From contig OZ004590.1 in NCBI GenBank assembly GCA_963924555.1, positions 2,581,001 to 2,645,000 of the forward strand: a stretch of 64,000 nt of DNA, in the 5' to 3' direction. Each line of letters begins with the position of its first letter. The stretch's first letter is position 1. The DNA comes from Crambe crambe. Lineage: Eukaryota > Porifera > Demospongiae > Poecilosclerida > Crambeidae. Made by a program: the position numbers and the translations under genes. Shown in pieces: positions 1-11,119 of the stretch. The notes under the pieces are model-generated. The model ran no database searches. It saw only the letters and a program-made list of their open reading frames with translations, and was not told the DNA's origin.

Positions 1-196
1 GGCAGCCGGTTCCAATAAAATCTGCTGGAAGAGCCAGCAATAATTATAATTAATAATACATATGCAGGCCAGTGAATCTGGCCTATTTTAAGTAATGCTA
101 GGGGCTAGGGCCAAAGGGCTAGTGTTAAGCAGATTCTATAGAAGCCGACTGCCAAGGAGAAATATTATTCACTGCATGATTATTTATTATTATTAG

Positions 197-351
197 ATCC
201 AAAGCCTCTAACTTCAGGCTTTATCATTGGTGCTGGGCAGATCTGGCCAAAAGATATCTCATGTCATGGAAATGAGACCAAACTTATTGACTGCACTCAA
301 CGTCTTCCAATTGGAAATCGTAATTGCACCCATGCTGGAATCATATGTCTA
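197..351 (+). CDS. SRCR-domain exon of a receptor (5' part of RTK-A)
   Basis: The reading frame between an AG acceptor at about 195-196 and a possible GT donor after 351 gives GAGQIW, then DISCHGNETKLIDC, then a Cys-rich tail ending AGIICL. This is the second half of a scavenger receptor cysteine-rich domain: the family has GxGxIWLDDVxCxGxExxLxxC followed by NCxHxEDAGVxC, and the Cys spacing fits. SRCR domains are extracellular ligand-binding modules. The exon lies upstream of FN3, EGF, transmembrane and kinase exons on the same strand, so I infer it belongs to the same receptor gene, whose start is outside the window. The donor position is uncertain and the linkage needs a transcript. Confidence 0.7.
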
Positions 352-685
352 AGTGATTATAATACTATAGCCTACTTGTGGTTAAGATCAAAGTACTGCT
401 ACTTTGTTGTAGTTTCACACAGGGTGATATTGATACAACCCATGAAGTGGGTCAGGGTGATATCTGTTTTATGATAACAATGCCCAAATAAGGGTTAATA
501 CCACAGTCACTCAGGCTGTACGGTTTACATAGCTCTCGCCCTCAGGCTCTAGCGATATAAACCATAAATCATACAGCCTTCATGGTTGTGGAATAGCATA
601 TATTGTTATTCGTGCGATCAGACACAGCTAACTAATTGAACTCTTGCTAATTAAACATGCAGCATGCATTCTTGTTATTATTTAG
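352..685 (+). other. Intron between SRCR and FN3 exons
   Basis: No coding signal was recognised. The stretch ends in the AG acceptor used by the first FN3 exon. Confidence 0.5.
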
Positions 686-973
686 TTCCTCCCTCTTCCC
701 CTACTATGGTGACCATTTCCCGCCAGTCTACTTCCATCAACTTAACATGGAGTCAGCCTCCAGAAAACGTAGTTGACAACTACAACATATTTTACACTGC
801 CAGAAGATGTGAAATACTTTATCTGAGAGTTTATAGAACGGTGAACAGTTCCTCCAGGGAGTACAATCTGACAGGACTAGCAGAAAACAGTGATATTCTC
901 ATGGAGATTCGTGCCCTAAATAGAGCAGGGTCCAATAATAGCAGTGGAATCATGGCACGCACTTTAACAGCTG
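686..973 (+). CDS. Fibronectin type III exon 1 of RTK-A
   Basis: A single exon encodes about 96 residues of a fibronectin type III domain. It opens with a proline-rich VPPSSPTMV start, has the B-strand tryptophan in INLTWSQPPENV, the YNIFY core strand, the conserved L/N turn (YNLTGLAENSD) and a closing RALNRAG strand. The acceptor AG is at 684-685 and the GT donor at 974-975; both ends are phase 1, as usual for shuffled extracellular modules. Several NxS/T sites suit an extracellular location. It follows the SRCR exon and is followed 62 bases later by a second FN3 exon in compatible phase. Confidence 0.8.
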
Positions 974-1035
974 GTATACTTAATGTTACGACTCTATAGA
1001 TATTGGTAACATATTATTACATGTACATACTGTAG

Positions 1036-1314
1036 CTCCCTCATCTCCTCCACAAGATCTAGACATCTCTTCTACCTCTTCGACCAGCATAACCATCTCA
1101 TGGGGGGATATCCCATGTGAAGATAGAAATTCTGATGGGATAACATACCAAGTAGTCTTTACAAGTTCCTCTGATAATCGAATGACAGGAATAACTAGTA
1201 ATACAAATTTCACTGCTTGTGATCTCACTCCTGGAACAAACTACACATTTGAAGTCAATGCTGCAAGTGGAGAACTACATGGACCAACAGCTGCTATAGA
1301 AGGAAGTACAAAAG
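1036..1314 (+). CDS. Fibronectin type III exon 2 of RTK-A
   Basis: Spliced from exon 1 by a 62-base intron, this exon continues the frame with APSSPPQDLDISS, the core tryptophan in SITISWGD, a YQVVF strand, the LTPGTNYTFEV motif typical of FN3 F-strands, and a GPTAAIEGSTKG end. It stops at aaag followed by the GT donor at 1315. It is a full-length second FN3 repeat, with potential N-glycosylation sites at NFT and NYT. The 6-kb gap before the EGF exons is filled largely with mobile elements. Confidence 0.8.
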
Positions 1315-1387
1315 GTAAACTCCCTAAGTTTGTAAGCTACAGCTTCAGTGTTTAAGGGGGGCAGCTACTTACATCATAGATACTGTA

Positions 1388-3014
1388 CATACATGAGTAG
1401 GGATAGGAAACGCACAAAAATTTTGCAGGCAATGATGTCACAGCGCTAGAGTTAGCTCGTTACGGTACCTACATAGTAATGAGAATTTATACGAGTAGGG
1501 AAGTTTTCGGTGGTCTGAGCTGTCTCCCTCTGAAATTGATAACTGGAGGATTATTAATGTAAAAAGGTTCTAAATTCTAGTAAGTGTCAAGTGTCATAGT
1601 CTGCTTGAGGTTCTGCACATACATACAACTACGTATGCATATAAATTCATAATGCTGAGGATAATACTTTGCGGGGATTTTTTTGGATGATATTAAAAAG
1701 ACACAATAGTATAGGTATTTTCAACAGGCAGTTTGTACACAACTACATGCCAATATCCCATTTAGAATGATAGGTATTATGTTCATTGCTGGTTTTAGTG
1801 TTTTTTCTTAGTGACATTCTAGGTAGAGTTTGTGGGATTCTTTCTCTAGGCCTATAAGTTTCTTCAATTTCCATTTCTTATCATTATACATAGTAATGGT
1901 TACTTCATACCATAAATATAAGGAATCTTTGTTTGGAAGCAAGTAATGGGGAAACGAAAATTGCGTCTCAAGGTTGAAAGAAAGAAACCAGAGTATATCA
2001 TCAGGCCCAAAGGACGCCCAACAAAGAAGGGTACAAAACGTTATGGAGATTATAAGCAGAGAGTAAGTGGTATACTCTATGGTCATGGGTACCTAAAATA
2101 ATGTTAACTCCTGTGTATAGGTGAATATGAAATTGGCTTCCATAAAACAAATGCTACATATCTCTTTCAGGAGTTCCCGGGCACATTCATCATCATCTGT
2201 ATCTATACAGACAGTAAACTCCACTGAAATTGAATATTTGTACTCTTCTTCAATTTTTAAAAAGAAGCTCTTCCTTAGATAAACTAAAGGTTCTCCTTCA
2301 TGGAGCAGCATCTCTAGCATACGAAACAGTGAGTATGTCACATTATTTATTTCAAATAGTCTACCACGATTCATTTCCTCTATCCATACTGTGGCGTATG
2401 TTGCCTTCATTTCCATTCACTTTCATGTGAGATAAGCACTCAATATGAACTGGCCTTTTCACTGCTCTTCTTTTCAATAACTTAAATGGAACATATCCAG
2501 CATGTACCGAATTATATTATCCTCATCTGTGCTCAAACTCAAGGCAAGAGATGTGCACATTTCGGATTCATCATGCTTGTGAAATATGAGATATCATCAA
2601 ACAACTTTTGATTAGTGACTGTTTCAGCATTCTATCTACTGTGAGCTGCTTTCCTAAACTTCGATAAAGATTGTCCCCACAGCTTTTCCAAATCACTAGA
2701 ATGGAAGCTTGACAAAAGTCTTTCCTTGGGTCTTCGTTTATAGGAAATATCTTCTCAATTCTGTTAATGAGTGCAGAAGCAAACTTGCAGTATTTTCTGT
2801 AGCTGCATCAAGAAGCTCTGTTGCTGCTCTCCTTGTGATGGTGTTCCTTGGTGTATCCAGAAGGTACTCTGGGCTTTCAAGAATTGAAGAAATTACTTTC
2901 TTGACCTTATTCATTTTGCGAGCAGAAAACAATTTCTCTTAGCAACAACATTAATCATGTGAGCATAACATGGATGATCAAAATTAATTGCGCACGTTTC
3001 CTATCCCTACTCAT
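1388..3014. mobile_element. Unclassified TIR element with minus-strand coding remnants
   Basis: An inverted repeat of about 28 bases, centred on ATGAGTAGGGATAGGAAACG, lies at 1393-1412 and inverted at about 2995-3014. The ends are therefore those of a DNA transposon of about 1.6 kb inside a receptor intron. Between them, minus-strand reading frames are open over much of the length but are broken into several pieces (see the pseudogene entry). No clear target duplication was found. The superfamily is unknown. Confidence 0.55.
1808..2932 (-). pseudogene. Unrecognised broken coding sequence inside the 1.4-3.0 kb element
   Basis: Minus-strand frames read through about 2738-2932 (MNKVKKVISSILESPEYLL and on), then 2600-2760 in another frame (IEKIFPINEDPRKDFCQAS), 2093-2416 (charged, with YSLFRMLEMLLHEGEPLVYL) and 1808-2086. 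Residue composition looks protein-like, but frames change and stops intervene, so this is either a multi-exon gene or a decayed one. I recognise no domain. Its position between terminal inverted repeats suggests a transposon-encoded protein. Confidence 0.35.
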
Positions 3015-3574
3015 GTATGAACAATATCTATGCTTACATAGAAAGCTGTAATGCTTATCACCATAGCCAGGGGGATTCGGGGGTTCGATCAAACTCCCTT
3101 TTCAAAAGAAAAAAAAATTAAGCGCGATTCGCATGTGCACGCGTGCACACATGAATATCATTCGCTCGATAAGTAGGTCAAATCTTATCATCTAGAAAAG
3201 GTCAGTTTTAGCCTTATGCTAGCTATAACTCTGACTCTAAAGCAGTAGTGCCTTAAAGCAGTAGTGCCTGAGACTTCAAAGCATCTAGTGCCCGAGATTA
3301 AGTCTTGCTATAAAAACTCTACAAGTAGCTAGTCTGTGGTGGATTGTGAAGGAGTGGCCAGATAAAAATTTTCCGTGCTATTGCGCGGATACATTGGAAC
3401 CCCATTCCAAACTCTCTGGCTATGGGCCTGAAACACTTAGATAAGCCTATAGTGCCTACAGTCTCCTTAAATAAGCCTAGGAATTAGAAGGCTATAGAAA
3501 CCATTTATGATTGGAGCATGCATCCACACACAGGGTGATGACACACGGCATTTTGAGCATAGACCTCGATATAA

Positions 3575-3903
3575 TAAAGGAAAAAAAAATATTCTAAAAA
3601 AGTAGGGATGGCTGTCAAAAAAGTTCAGCAACAAGAGAGTGAACTTCAGTCAAGTAACCCCATACCCATCACCAATATTACCAAACTACAAGCTATAATA
3701 ACTATTCCTACTTCACTCTCATGACAGGCCAAGATGAGATATAAAGGGAGTGAAGTAGGAATAGTTAGCTCATAGTTTGGTAATATTGATGATGGGTAAG
3801 GGGTTACTTGACTGAAGTTCACTCTCTTGTTGCTGAACTTTTTTGAACCGCACACAGCCATCCCTACTTTTCTTTTTTAAATATTTTTTCCTCTTTACTT
3901 GTT
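3575..3903. mobile_element. Foldback MITE (AAAGGAAAAA... family)
   Basis: The left arm at about 3603-3690 (gtagggatggctgtcaaaaa, then a stretch ending in caagtaacccc) is repeated inverted at about 3780-3880, separated by an inner inverted repeat around caagatgagatataaaggga. The outer ends AAAGGAAAAA and TTTTTCCTCTTTACTTG, and the GTAGGGATG motif just inside, match the other foldback elements at 5.7, 29.2, 32.8 and 36.8 kb. It has no coding capacity. Confidence 0.7.
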
Positions 3904-4138
3904 CATCATCCTATTATTTTATTATTATATAGGTAGCTAACTGGATGCTGTGATCCTGCTATCCAAGTTAATTGTAGCTATGTAGCTAGTTCTTTGGAGG
4001 TTCATAATTATTGTATGAGCCGAAGTGAATCTGATCTGGAAGGACTATGCTATCTATACAGTTTATAATAAAGATTGCCGTTAATGTAGCTATAATTATT
4101 TTAAGGCCTTTACTGATATGTACCTGATATAGCTACTG

Positions 4139-4568
4139 CATAGGTGCCAACTGTCCCCAAACTTCGGGGACAGTCCCCAAACTGGCAGCTTTGTCCCCAA
4201 GTCCCCAAAGGGGTACTGATTTGTCCCCAAAGGCCAGGGTCCTGACTGAGCACATTGTGGTTTCATGGTTCACAGGTGAGGCTGACATGTACAGTACTGC
4301 ATACATCACTCAGTACATTATCTGTACTGCACAGATAATGTACTGAGTGATGCAGTACAGATAATGTACTGAGTGATGCAGTACAGATAATGTACTGAGT
4401 GGTGCAGTACAGATAATGTACTGAGTGATGCAGTACAGATAATGTACTGAGTGATGTATACAGTACTGATGTACTAGCTACCTCCAAAGCTGTCAAACCT
4501 AACTAAATGGGTGTGGTGAGTGGATGTAGCCTGTGTCCCAAAGCCAGTTTGAAAAAGTTGGCACCTAT
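4139..4568. mobile_element. hAT-like non-autonomous element carrying a minisatellite
   Basis: Ends CATAGGTGCCAACT and AGTTGGCACCTATG are inverted repeats. They are flanked by a direct repeat GCTACTG (4132-4138 and 4569-4575), consistent with a 7-8 bp hAT-type target duplication. The interior has repeated GTCCCCAAA motifs and a tandem array. It is non-coding. Confidence 0.7.
4315..4462. repeat. 25-bp minisatellite within the hAT-like element
   Basis: About five tandem copies of a unit reading gtactgagtgatgcagtaca with gataat, plus an inverted start that lets the array fold back on itself. Confidence 0.8.
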
Positions 4569-4736
4569 GCTACTGTTGCATCAAGGCTTGATTCATAATC
4601 AGACTAGTGTCTAGGGTTTACGCTCTGAGCATCAAGAGACCAACATCAAATGACAGATTTGCTAGTTAGTTGTGAGGTCAAAGTCCAAGAATCACATGTA
4701 CGGGGCGGGGGCATCAAAATGTCTGCCACGTTGTAG

Positions 4737-5338
4737 CACTGGCGTAGGAACAGGGGGGGCCACAGGGGCCAGGGCCCCCCATTATTTTCAAATAGGGGGC
4801 AGGGCCCCACTATGTTCAGCTATTATATTAATTGCATAATTGCTATAGCTACTACAGCAGAATGCTCTTTTTCTTCCCTTCGTTAAATTAAAACTAATCT
4901 ACAGGGCCGGAGCCAGCTCATTTGTAGTGGTACGGCCATGCATAGCTACCATCTGGGGGGGGGGGGGGGGGGGGGGAAGCCCTCCAGTAAAATTCAATGT
5001 TATTGATTCAATTTCAATCTGGTATGATCTAGGCAATGCCATGTACTGAATGGTGGTACGGCCATGGCCGTACCAGCCATAGCAGTGCCTCCGTCCATGA
5101 TCTAAGAAGCACTAGGACTGTCAATTGAACAACTTGTTATACGTACATGAAGAATTAACAACGTAACCGAGATTAGCAAAACATTTATATTAGTGAACCA
5201 ACGAAGAATAAATTAGCTACTTTGGAGTTTGATTTTTCTAAAAACTAGTCAGTAGTCCCCCCCCCTCCATGAAATAGGCGTGATCTTAACTAAAACTTAG
5301 GTGGCCCCCCCATTCAAAATCATCTTCCTACGCCACTG
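4737..5338. mobile_element. hAT-like MITE with 5-bp target duplication TGTAG
   Basis: The ends are CACTGGCGTAGGAA and TTCCTACGCCACTG, flanked on both sides by TGTAG (4732-4736 and 5339-5343). C-rich and G-rich subterminal stretches are also inverted. The interior holds a poly-G run (about 4955-4976) and a smaller palindromic segment around gtggtacggccatg. It is non-coding. The end sequence resembles the 2.1-kb element at 30.2 and 58.4 kb, which also has 5-bp duplications. Confidence 0.75.
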
Positions 5339-5462
5339 TGTAGGTTGAAAGCTAGCAAGTTGGAACTATTTTGAACATGTCGAGTTAAAGGTAAAGAATT
5401 ATAGTGCTGTCAATTCTGAGTAGTGTGGTATGAAAATTTGAATGAACCATTTCTGAAATATG

Positions 5463-5464
<2 letters not shown>

Positions 5465-5493
<29 letters not shown>
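5465..5493 (+). repeat. (GAT)n microsatellite
   Basis: About nine tandem gat/tga trinucleotides. Confidence 0.9.
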
Positions 5494-5496
<3 letters not shown>

Positions 5497-6765
5497 GACC
5501 AGATGAAAACGGCAATTTTGCTATAAAATGATACTGCTTTGTCTTCTGGTCTTCATACTTGAGTCGTGGCACATTGAAGGTGTTCTGTCTTCAAGTTAGG
5601 AGTTGCTGACTGTAGGAGGGAAGTATTCTGGAATTATGAAAGAAAATACTAAGTATTAGTCCAATGGGGCGATCTGTGCCATCCCTACTTAGAACAAGTA
5701 AGGGAAAAAGCATTTCGTGAAATGAAAAAAGATGTAGGGATGACCACTGCTCAAAAAAGTAAGGAAACAAGAAGGATGGAAATGGGATCAATCTTTATTC
5801 TGTATATCCAGCCAACAATCCCTACATATATGTACATTACTACACTATAATCTGAAGCTACCCGACATATATGTTGGCTGGATATACAGAACAAAGATTG
5901 ATCCCATTTCCATCCTTCTTGTTTCCTTACTTTTTTGAGCAGTGGTCATCCCTACATCTTTTTTCATTTACGAAATGCTTTTTCCCTTACTTGTTCCTGG
6001 TATTTTTTCCTCTCTTTTATGGTTTTAGCTATGTATAGAGTTCATTCTTCTATGTGTATGCAGGGACAGATGAAAGAAGAATAGTTCTCCAATAGTTCTC
6101 CAGCATACTAGCCCAACGAGTCATGGTATTGTGTTATTGTTGAGCTATACTTGGAGTTCGAAGATGTTGAAATAGAGTCTACTGTGGTGAATCTAAATCC
6201 CCAAGTCGATGCAGTCATCATTATTATAGTGAGCATATTCTCGTTGCGAAGATATAGTTAGCTAGAGACAGCTGAATAATATTATAATTTCGAATAATTG
6301 GATATCAAAATACATGTGCATGCGTATTATAGAAAACATGGCTTCCTAATTGAATTAGTCGAGTGCTGCGCTCCGTAGTGTCTCCTTTTTCATCGACTGT
6401 TTCGAGGATCAACGAGTAGAAAAGACCGTATAGTTCGTGGAATTTGGAGTGGATTTATCCAGAAATCATAGCTGTAGCTTGAGTGGTTCGAGAGATATGG
6501 TTGTCTAATAATAATAATAATAATAATAATAGAGAAGAAGAAGAATCCAGCGATTTACCTGCTTGCCGTATTTCTGAAACGGTAAGCTCCCTGGTCTTGA
6601 AACTTGGTCTGCACATTGTAGTAGGCTCTAGTAGGCTGGATAATCATTCACAGTAGCTTTTGTTAGGTCTAAGTTGGGGGAACTAGAATTTCACTTTTGC
6701 ATTAGTGTATAGGCGGCGCGTGCGGCCGTCCGAGTCATCCCTACATAGAGAGTGCACTCTCTGAT
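5494..6765. mobile_element. TCAGAGAG-family DNA element, rearranged copy with inner foldback MITE
   Basis: The right end at 6730-6763 reads gtcatccctacatagagag, then GTGCACTCTCTGA, the inverse of the family terminus. The inner part 6340-6760 matches the right arm of the element at 33.15-33.59 kb. A foldback MITE (about 5694-5998) sits at the same internal position as in the 29.98-33.59 kb copy. The left part (5494-5690) is instead an inverted match to 28.61-28.83 kb, so this copy is a chimera of two related elements. It is non-coding. Confidence 0.6.
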
Positions 6766-7307
6766 GTTCTATCGTATACTCTCTGATATCTATGAATCAT
6801 ATGACCTGAGCTCTGTATGGGTTATATTATGTTATGAAATAGAAACACAATGAAATCGCATGAGTGCTAGAGTTACCAAGTGCCCGTTATACCTTTAGCT
6901 ATAGCAACTGCATAAATTTAGTATATCATACAAGAAGATAACAGTATTCTAATTTTACCTACGTATAGTGCTAGAGAGCAGTCCATACAAGTATGTCAGA
7001 AAATGAGTCAGAGTAGACTCATGGAAACCTATTTTTGGCATTACAATAATAATATTAATCAATCTAGACTATACGAAACTACCTTTCTAACACTAACAGG
7101 AAGAACATTAGAGGGATGCAAGACAAAATAATTATCTTTCAGAAACTATGCATATATGGTGGTCACCGAATTCACTTTAGGCCACTAAATCTGCTGTCTA
7201 AAAATTTTAAGGTTCTTTTGTCCCAAATGCCTCTTTTCAGAATGTTGATAAAAAGGATGATAAGACTGTGACAGTAAGATATTGAAACTTTCACTTATGA
7301 TTTTTAG

Positions 7308-7385
7308 ATATGGACAAGTGTCTAACCAATGATGGAGGATACAATCAGTCATGTAATACCACAGCTGATAGTCTAGGTTGTGATG
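7308..7385 (+). pseudogene. Degenerate EGF exon
   Basis: After an AG acceptor the frame reads DMDKCLTNDGGYNQSCN and ends in LGCDG at a GT donor, matching the start and end of the EGF repeat units downstream but with the central cysteine-containing part deleted. It is a decayed or shortened member of the EGF exon array. Confidence 0.65.
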
Positions 7386-7500
7386 GTAAGAATTGAATTT
7401 ACTTGCACAACAGGCCCAGAGGGAAGCCATAACCACACCCACAAAATCAAATGGACAGTACATACATGTACATAAACTGTTCAAAAGAGAGGCTGGGAAG

Positions 7501-7520
7501 GTGGGGGGGGGGGGGGGGGT
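7501..7520 (+). repeat. Poly-G tract
   Basis: A nearly pure run of G interrupted once by T. Confidence 0.9.
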
Positions 7521-7779
7521 GGTTGGCAGAAGTTTCATGAAAATGGTATATGATTTAGGAACTAACCCATGAAATGTTGGATTGAAACAATGAAGTAACA
7601 CAGAGTAGAGTGTGCAAAGTGTGTCATCTAGGGGAATCTGGGGGCAAGCACCCAGGAAAATTTTGAATTTCAATCACCCTTAAATCAGAGTAGTTAGATA
7701 TTATGAAAATGATGCAAATGCTAAAACCTTTGCAACCTTTAATTGCACTTGCTCTGATATGCAACAGAGTGATTTTTAG

Positions 7780-7887
7780 ATTTGGGTGAGTGTCAAGTCA
7801 ATAATGGAAGGTGTAAAATCAGACATGCACTAAGCTCTTTTGAATGTTTCATCACATTCAGCCAGCTGATAAATATAGACTGTGATG
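7780..7887 (+). pseudogene. Degenerate EGF exon
   Basis: The segment starts with GECQVNNGRC after an AG and retains a SSFECF core, but lacks later EGF cysteines and the normal donor. It is aligned in spacing and orientation with the array that follows. Confidence 0.55.
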
Positions 7888-7920
7888 ACAAGCACTTTAC
7901 ATGAAAATGTTTTTTTCCAG

Positions 7921-9276
7921 TTGTGAATGAATGTCTAAATGGAGAATATAACCAGACATGTACTAACACTGTTTGCTCTTTTGAATGTTTCTGTGGCACA
8001 GGGTACACTCTGGCATCAGATGATCTAGGCTGTGATGGTAAGCACCAGCTTTCACATGAAAATACTAAATGTTGAATTTTTTTTCTCCAGATATTAATGA
8101 GTGTCAAACCAGCAATGGAGGATGTAACCAGACATGTAATAACACTGTTGGCTCTTTTCGATGTTTCTGTGACACAGGGTACACTCTGGCATCAGATAAT
8201 CTAGGCTGTGATGGCAAGCACCAACTTTCACATGAAACTACTAAAATTAATGCTGAATGTTTTTTTCTTCAGATATTAATGAGTGTCAAACCAGCAATGG
8301 AGGATGTAACCAGACATGTAATAACACTGTTGGCTCTTTTCAATGTTTCTGTGACACAGGGTACACTCTGACATCAGATAATCTAGGCTGTGATGGTAAG
8401 CACCAACTTTCGCATGAAACTACTAAAATTAATGCTGAATGTTTTTTCCCCCAGATATTAACGAGTGTCAAGCCAGCAATGGAAGATGTAGCCAGACATG
8501 TACTAACACTGTTGGCTCTTTTGAATGTTTCTGTGACACAGGGTACACTCTGGCATCAGATAATCTAGGCTGTAATGGTAAGCACCAGCTTTCGCATGAA
8601 AATACTAAATGTTCAATGTTTTTTCCAGATATTAATGAGTGTCAAACCAGCAATGGAGGATGTAACCAGACTTGTATTAACACTGTTGGCTCTTTTCGAT
8701 GTTTCTGTGACACAGGATACACTCTGGCATCAGATAATCTAGGCTGTGATGGTAAGCACCAACTTTTGCATGAAAATACTAAATGTTGAATGTTTTTTCC
8801 AGATATTAATGAGTGTCAAACCAGCAATGGAGGATGTAACCAGACATGTAATAACACTGCTGGCTCTTTTCGATGTTTCTGTGACACAGGATACACTCTG
8901 GCATCAGATAATCTAGGCTGTGATGGTAAGCACCAACTTTCGCATGAAAATACTAATGTTGAATGTTTTTTCTAGATATTAATGAGTGTCAAACCAGCAA
9001 TGGAGGATGTAACCAGATATGTAATAACACTGTTGGCTCTTTTCGATGTTTCTGTGACACAGGATACACTCTGGCATCAGATAATCTAGGCTGTGATGGT
9101 AAGCACCAACTTTCGCATGTAAATACTAAAGGTTGAATGTTTTTTTCCTCCAGATATTGATGAGTGTCAAACCAGCAATGGAGGATGTAACCAGACATGT
9201 ATGAACACTGTTGGCTCTTTTCGATGTTTCTGTGATGCAGGGTACACTCTGGCATCAGATAATCTAGGCTGTGATG
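7921..9276 (+). CDS. Tandem array of calcium-binding EGF exons (RTK-A ectodomain)
   Basis: Eight consecutive exons each encode one EGF module of about 41 residues with the pattern [16 protein letters not shown], then CFCDTGYTL and LGCDG. The D-I-N-E-C start and the F/Y near the fifth cysteine are the calcium-binding EGF signature. Exons are 7921-8037 (two residues short), 8091-8213, 8273-8395, 8455-8577, 8629-8751, 8803-8925, 8976-9098 and 9154-9276. All but the first are exactly 123 bases, all with phase-1 ends. The introns (51-59 bases) are also nearly identical. The exon ending at 8213 has GC instead of GT at its donor. A ninth unit is cut off at 9349. The array would form a rod-like extracellular stalk before the membrane. 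Confidence 0.85.
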
Positions 9277-9321
9277 GTAAGCACCAACTTTCGCATGAAA
9301 AGACTAAATGTCGAATGTCAG

Positions 9322-9349
9322 ATATTAACGAGTGTCAAGCCAGCAATTA
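9322..9349 (+). pseudogene. Truncated EGF exon
   Basis: The unit begins like the others (DINECQASN) and then hits a stop and an A-rich stretch (9348-9379), which looks like an insertion or deletion scar. Confidence 0.65.
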
Positions 9350-9462
9350 AAAACAAAAACAAAACAAAAAACTATTGAATAGCCACAAGTGTAGTTTTAT
9401 TTATCAACAATTATTACTGGTCTAATGATACCCTCACTTGTTATCTACTTCATAATTATTAG

Positions 9463-9592
9463 GCTCGAATCATGGAGTTACCATTGGTGTATCAGTGTCT
9501 GTCAGCATGATAGTACTACTACTAGGGATAAGTGTTTGTGTCATATTCTTCCTTTTTAAGAAGAGAAGCAAAAGGAAACAATCAGAAGAGAT
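9463..9592 (+). CDS. Transmembrane exon of RTK-A
   Basis: Between an AG acceptor (9461-9462) and a GT donor (9593) the exon encodes SNHGVTIGVSVSVSMIVLL, continues with LGISVCVIFFLF, and ends with the basic stop-transfer KKRSKRKQSEE. This is a single-pass membrane helix with the basic side facing the cytoplasm. It sits between the EGF exons and the kinase exons, as expected for a type I receptor tyrosine kinase. The paralogue on the other strand (24,081-24,225) has the same TIGVSVSVSMIVLL-type core, which supports the exon model. Confidence 0.85.
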
Positions 9593-9790
9593 GTAAGTTT
9601 ACTTCGATGGGTGGGGCTTTTAATTATGTTGCTATAATAATAAAGCCCTGCTCGGTGAGCAGCTACATGTATTTCTCACATCAATATCTATTAGGAAATT
9701 GGTAGGAAAAAAATTGGGTGGTACCTATTGCACTGCACTGTACAATAATAGCTAGATAAAATTATGGATGTTTTTCTCAACAGCTATATG

Positions 9791-10420
9791 ATCAGAGAGA
9801 GAGCAGTAGCTCTCTCTATGTAGGAAGGTGGCACGCACCACATATAGACTAATACAAAAGTGAATATCTAGTTCCCCCACTTAGACTTAACAAAAGCTAC
9901 TGTGAATGATTATCCAGCCTACTAGAGCCTACTACAAAGTGCAGACCAAGTTACAGGACCAGAGAGCTTACCCTTTCACAAATACAGCAAGCATATAAAT
10001 CACTGGATTCTTTTTCTTCTATTACTCTTCTTCTAGACGACCATATCTCTCGAATCACTCAAGCTATAGCTATGATTTCTGGACAAATCCACTCCAAATT
10101 TTACCAGCTATGATCTTTTGTACTTGTCAATCCTTGAAAGAGTTGATATAAAAGGAGAAACTACGGAGCACAGTACTCGACTAACTTAATTATTGGAAGC
10201 ACATTTTTTTTGATAAATATGCATGCGCATGCATTTGATATCCTATTATTAGTGTTACTCAGCTCAGCTAGTTAAGATTATTACGTATGTGTGTGCTAGA
10301 TCATAGACTACTTCATCAACTCGGGAGATTTATCAATCCATCTTCTGGTACACTCTTTCAGATTCATTGACCCTATAGCTCAACACTACTCGCTGATAAT
10401 CATTGGGCTGCTATGCTATT
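9791..10420. mobile_element. TCAGAGAG-family element, left half
   Basis: It starts with TCAGAGAG and a terminal hairpin (9796-9817), followed by the same 400-base sequence as the left arm of the 29.98-33.59 kb element (ctaacaaaagctactgtgaa, then tatctctcgaatcactcaag). It breaks off near 10,420; the matching right arm is not here. Confidence 0.7.
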
Positions 10421-11060
10421 GGTAGTCTGGTGGCGCCAACCTTTTACCTCCTTTTTCTTGGGGGTGGTGGGAGAAGGAAGGGTCATATTTTTGTGGCAGT
10501 TTGATAATCCAAAGTAGTTAGCTGTCTGTAGATGATGTATACAAGTAAGCTTCTGAACTAAATCAGTTTTTGCCTATTAGCTGTATGGAATTATCACCTT
10601 TTCAAGCTAACAACTAAATCTATCAAGCACCTATTCGCTCGCTCTACTCCCAACGTCCCCCCCCCCCAAGGTATACGTTAAAAATTTTTTATAGGCTACT
10701 CCCTTTGGTGACCACAGGGTGATACATGTAGTCACTTTTGGTTCATGCTTCATGCAGGAGGGGGCACATCCCCCTCCTGCACCCTCACCCTTGCTGTGGC
10801 CGTAGTTAGCTTCCCCCCAAGGTGAAATTCCTGGATGTATTTGTTCCAAATTTCTACATACACCAAAATTTCTGGACCATGGCCACTAATAGTCATGAGT
10901 TACATATGGTGAGCCAAAATTTAAAAAGTACCCCAAAATAATATTTGACTTCTACTTGAAACTGTCACAATTATTAATTTTGTGCAAAATTGGTTGAATT
11001 ATGGTTCTCAAAAGATCTCAGTTTGCAGTAAATTAAATGTTAAACATAACCTTTTTTTAG
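10421..11060 (+). other. Intron sequence, nothing assigned
   Basis: C-rich and G-rich patches only. A short stretch at 10,423-10,449 resembles the TAGTCTGG-type ends seen at 37.6 and 40.2 kb. Confidence 0.4.
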
Positions 11061-11119
11061 ATTGGGTGATAAAGATGTGTCCATTGAGGTTGCCGATTTC
11101 TCTTTATCTAACAGAGCAG
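11061..11119 (+). CDS. Juxtamembrane exon of RTK-A
   Basis: A short exon continues the frame from the transmembrane exon with ILGDKDVSIEVADFSLSNRA, between a cttttttag acceptor and a GT donor at 11,120. RTK-B has the counterpart at 23,658-23,704 (SCDKDVSLEVPKRDA), which is why I accept so short an exon. It would form the cytoplasmic linker before the kinase. Confidence 0.7.

Noticed and set aside
7185..7673. 162-codon minus-strand frame
   Set aside because: It is antisense to a degenerate EGF exon and a poly-G tract that yields poly-proline; it is not a plausible protein.
10421..10450. TAGTCTGG-type end next to the TCAGAGAG half-element
   Set aside because: It looks like the ends at 37.6 and 40.2 kb, but no inverted partner or target duplication could be found, so no element is called.
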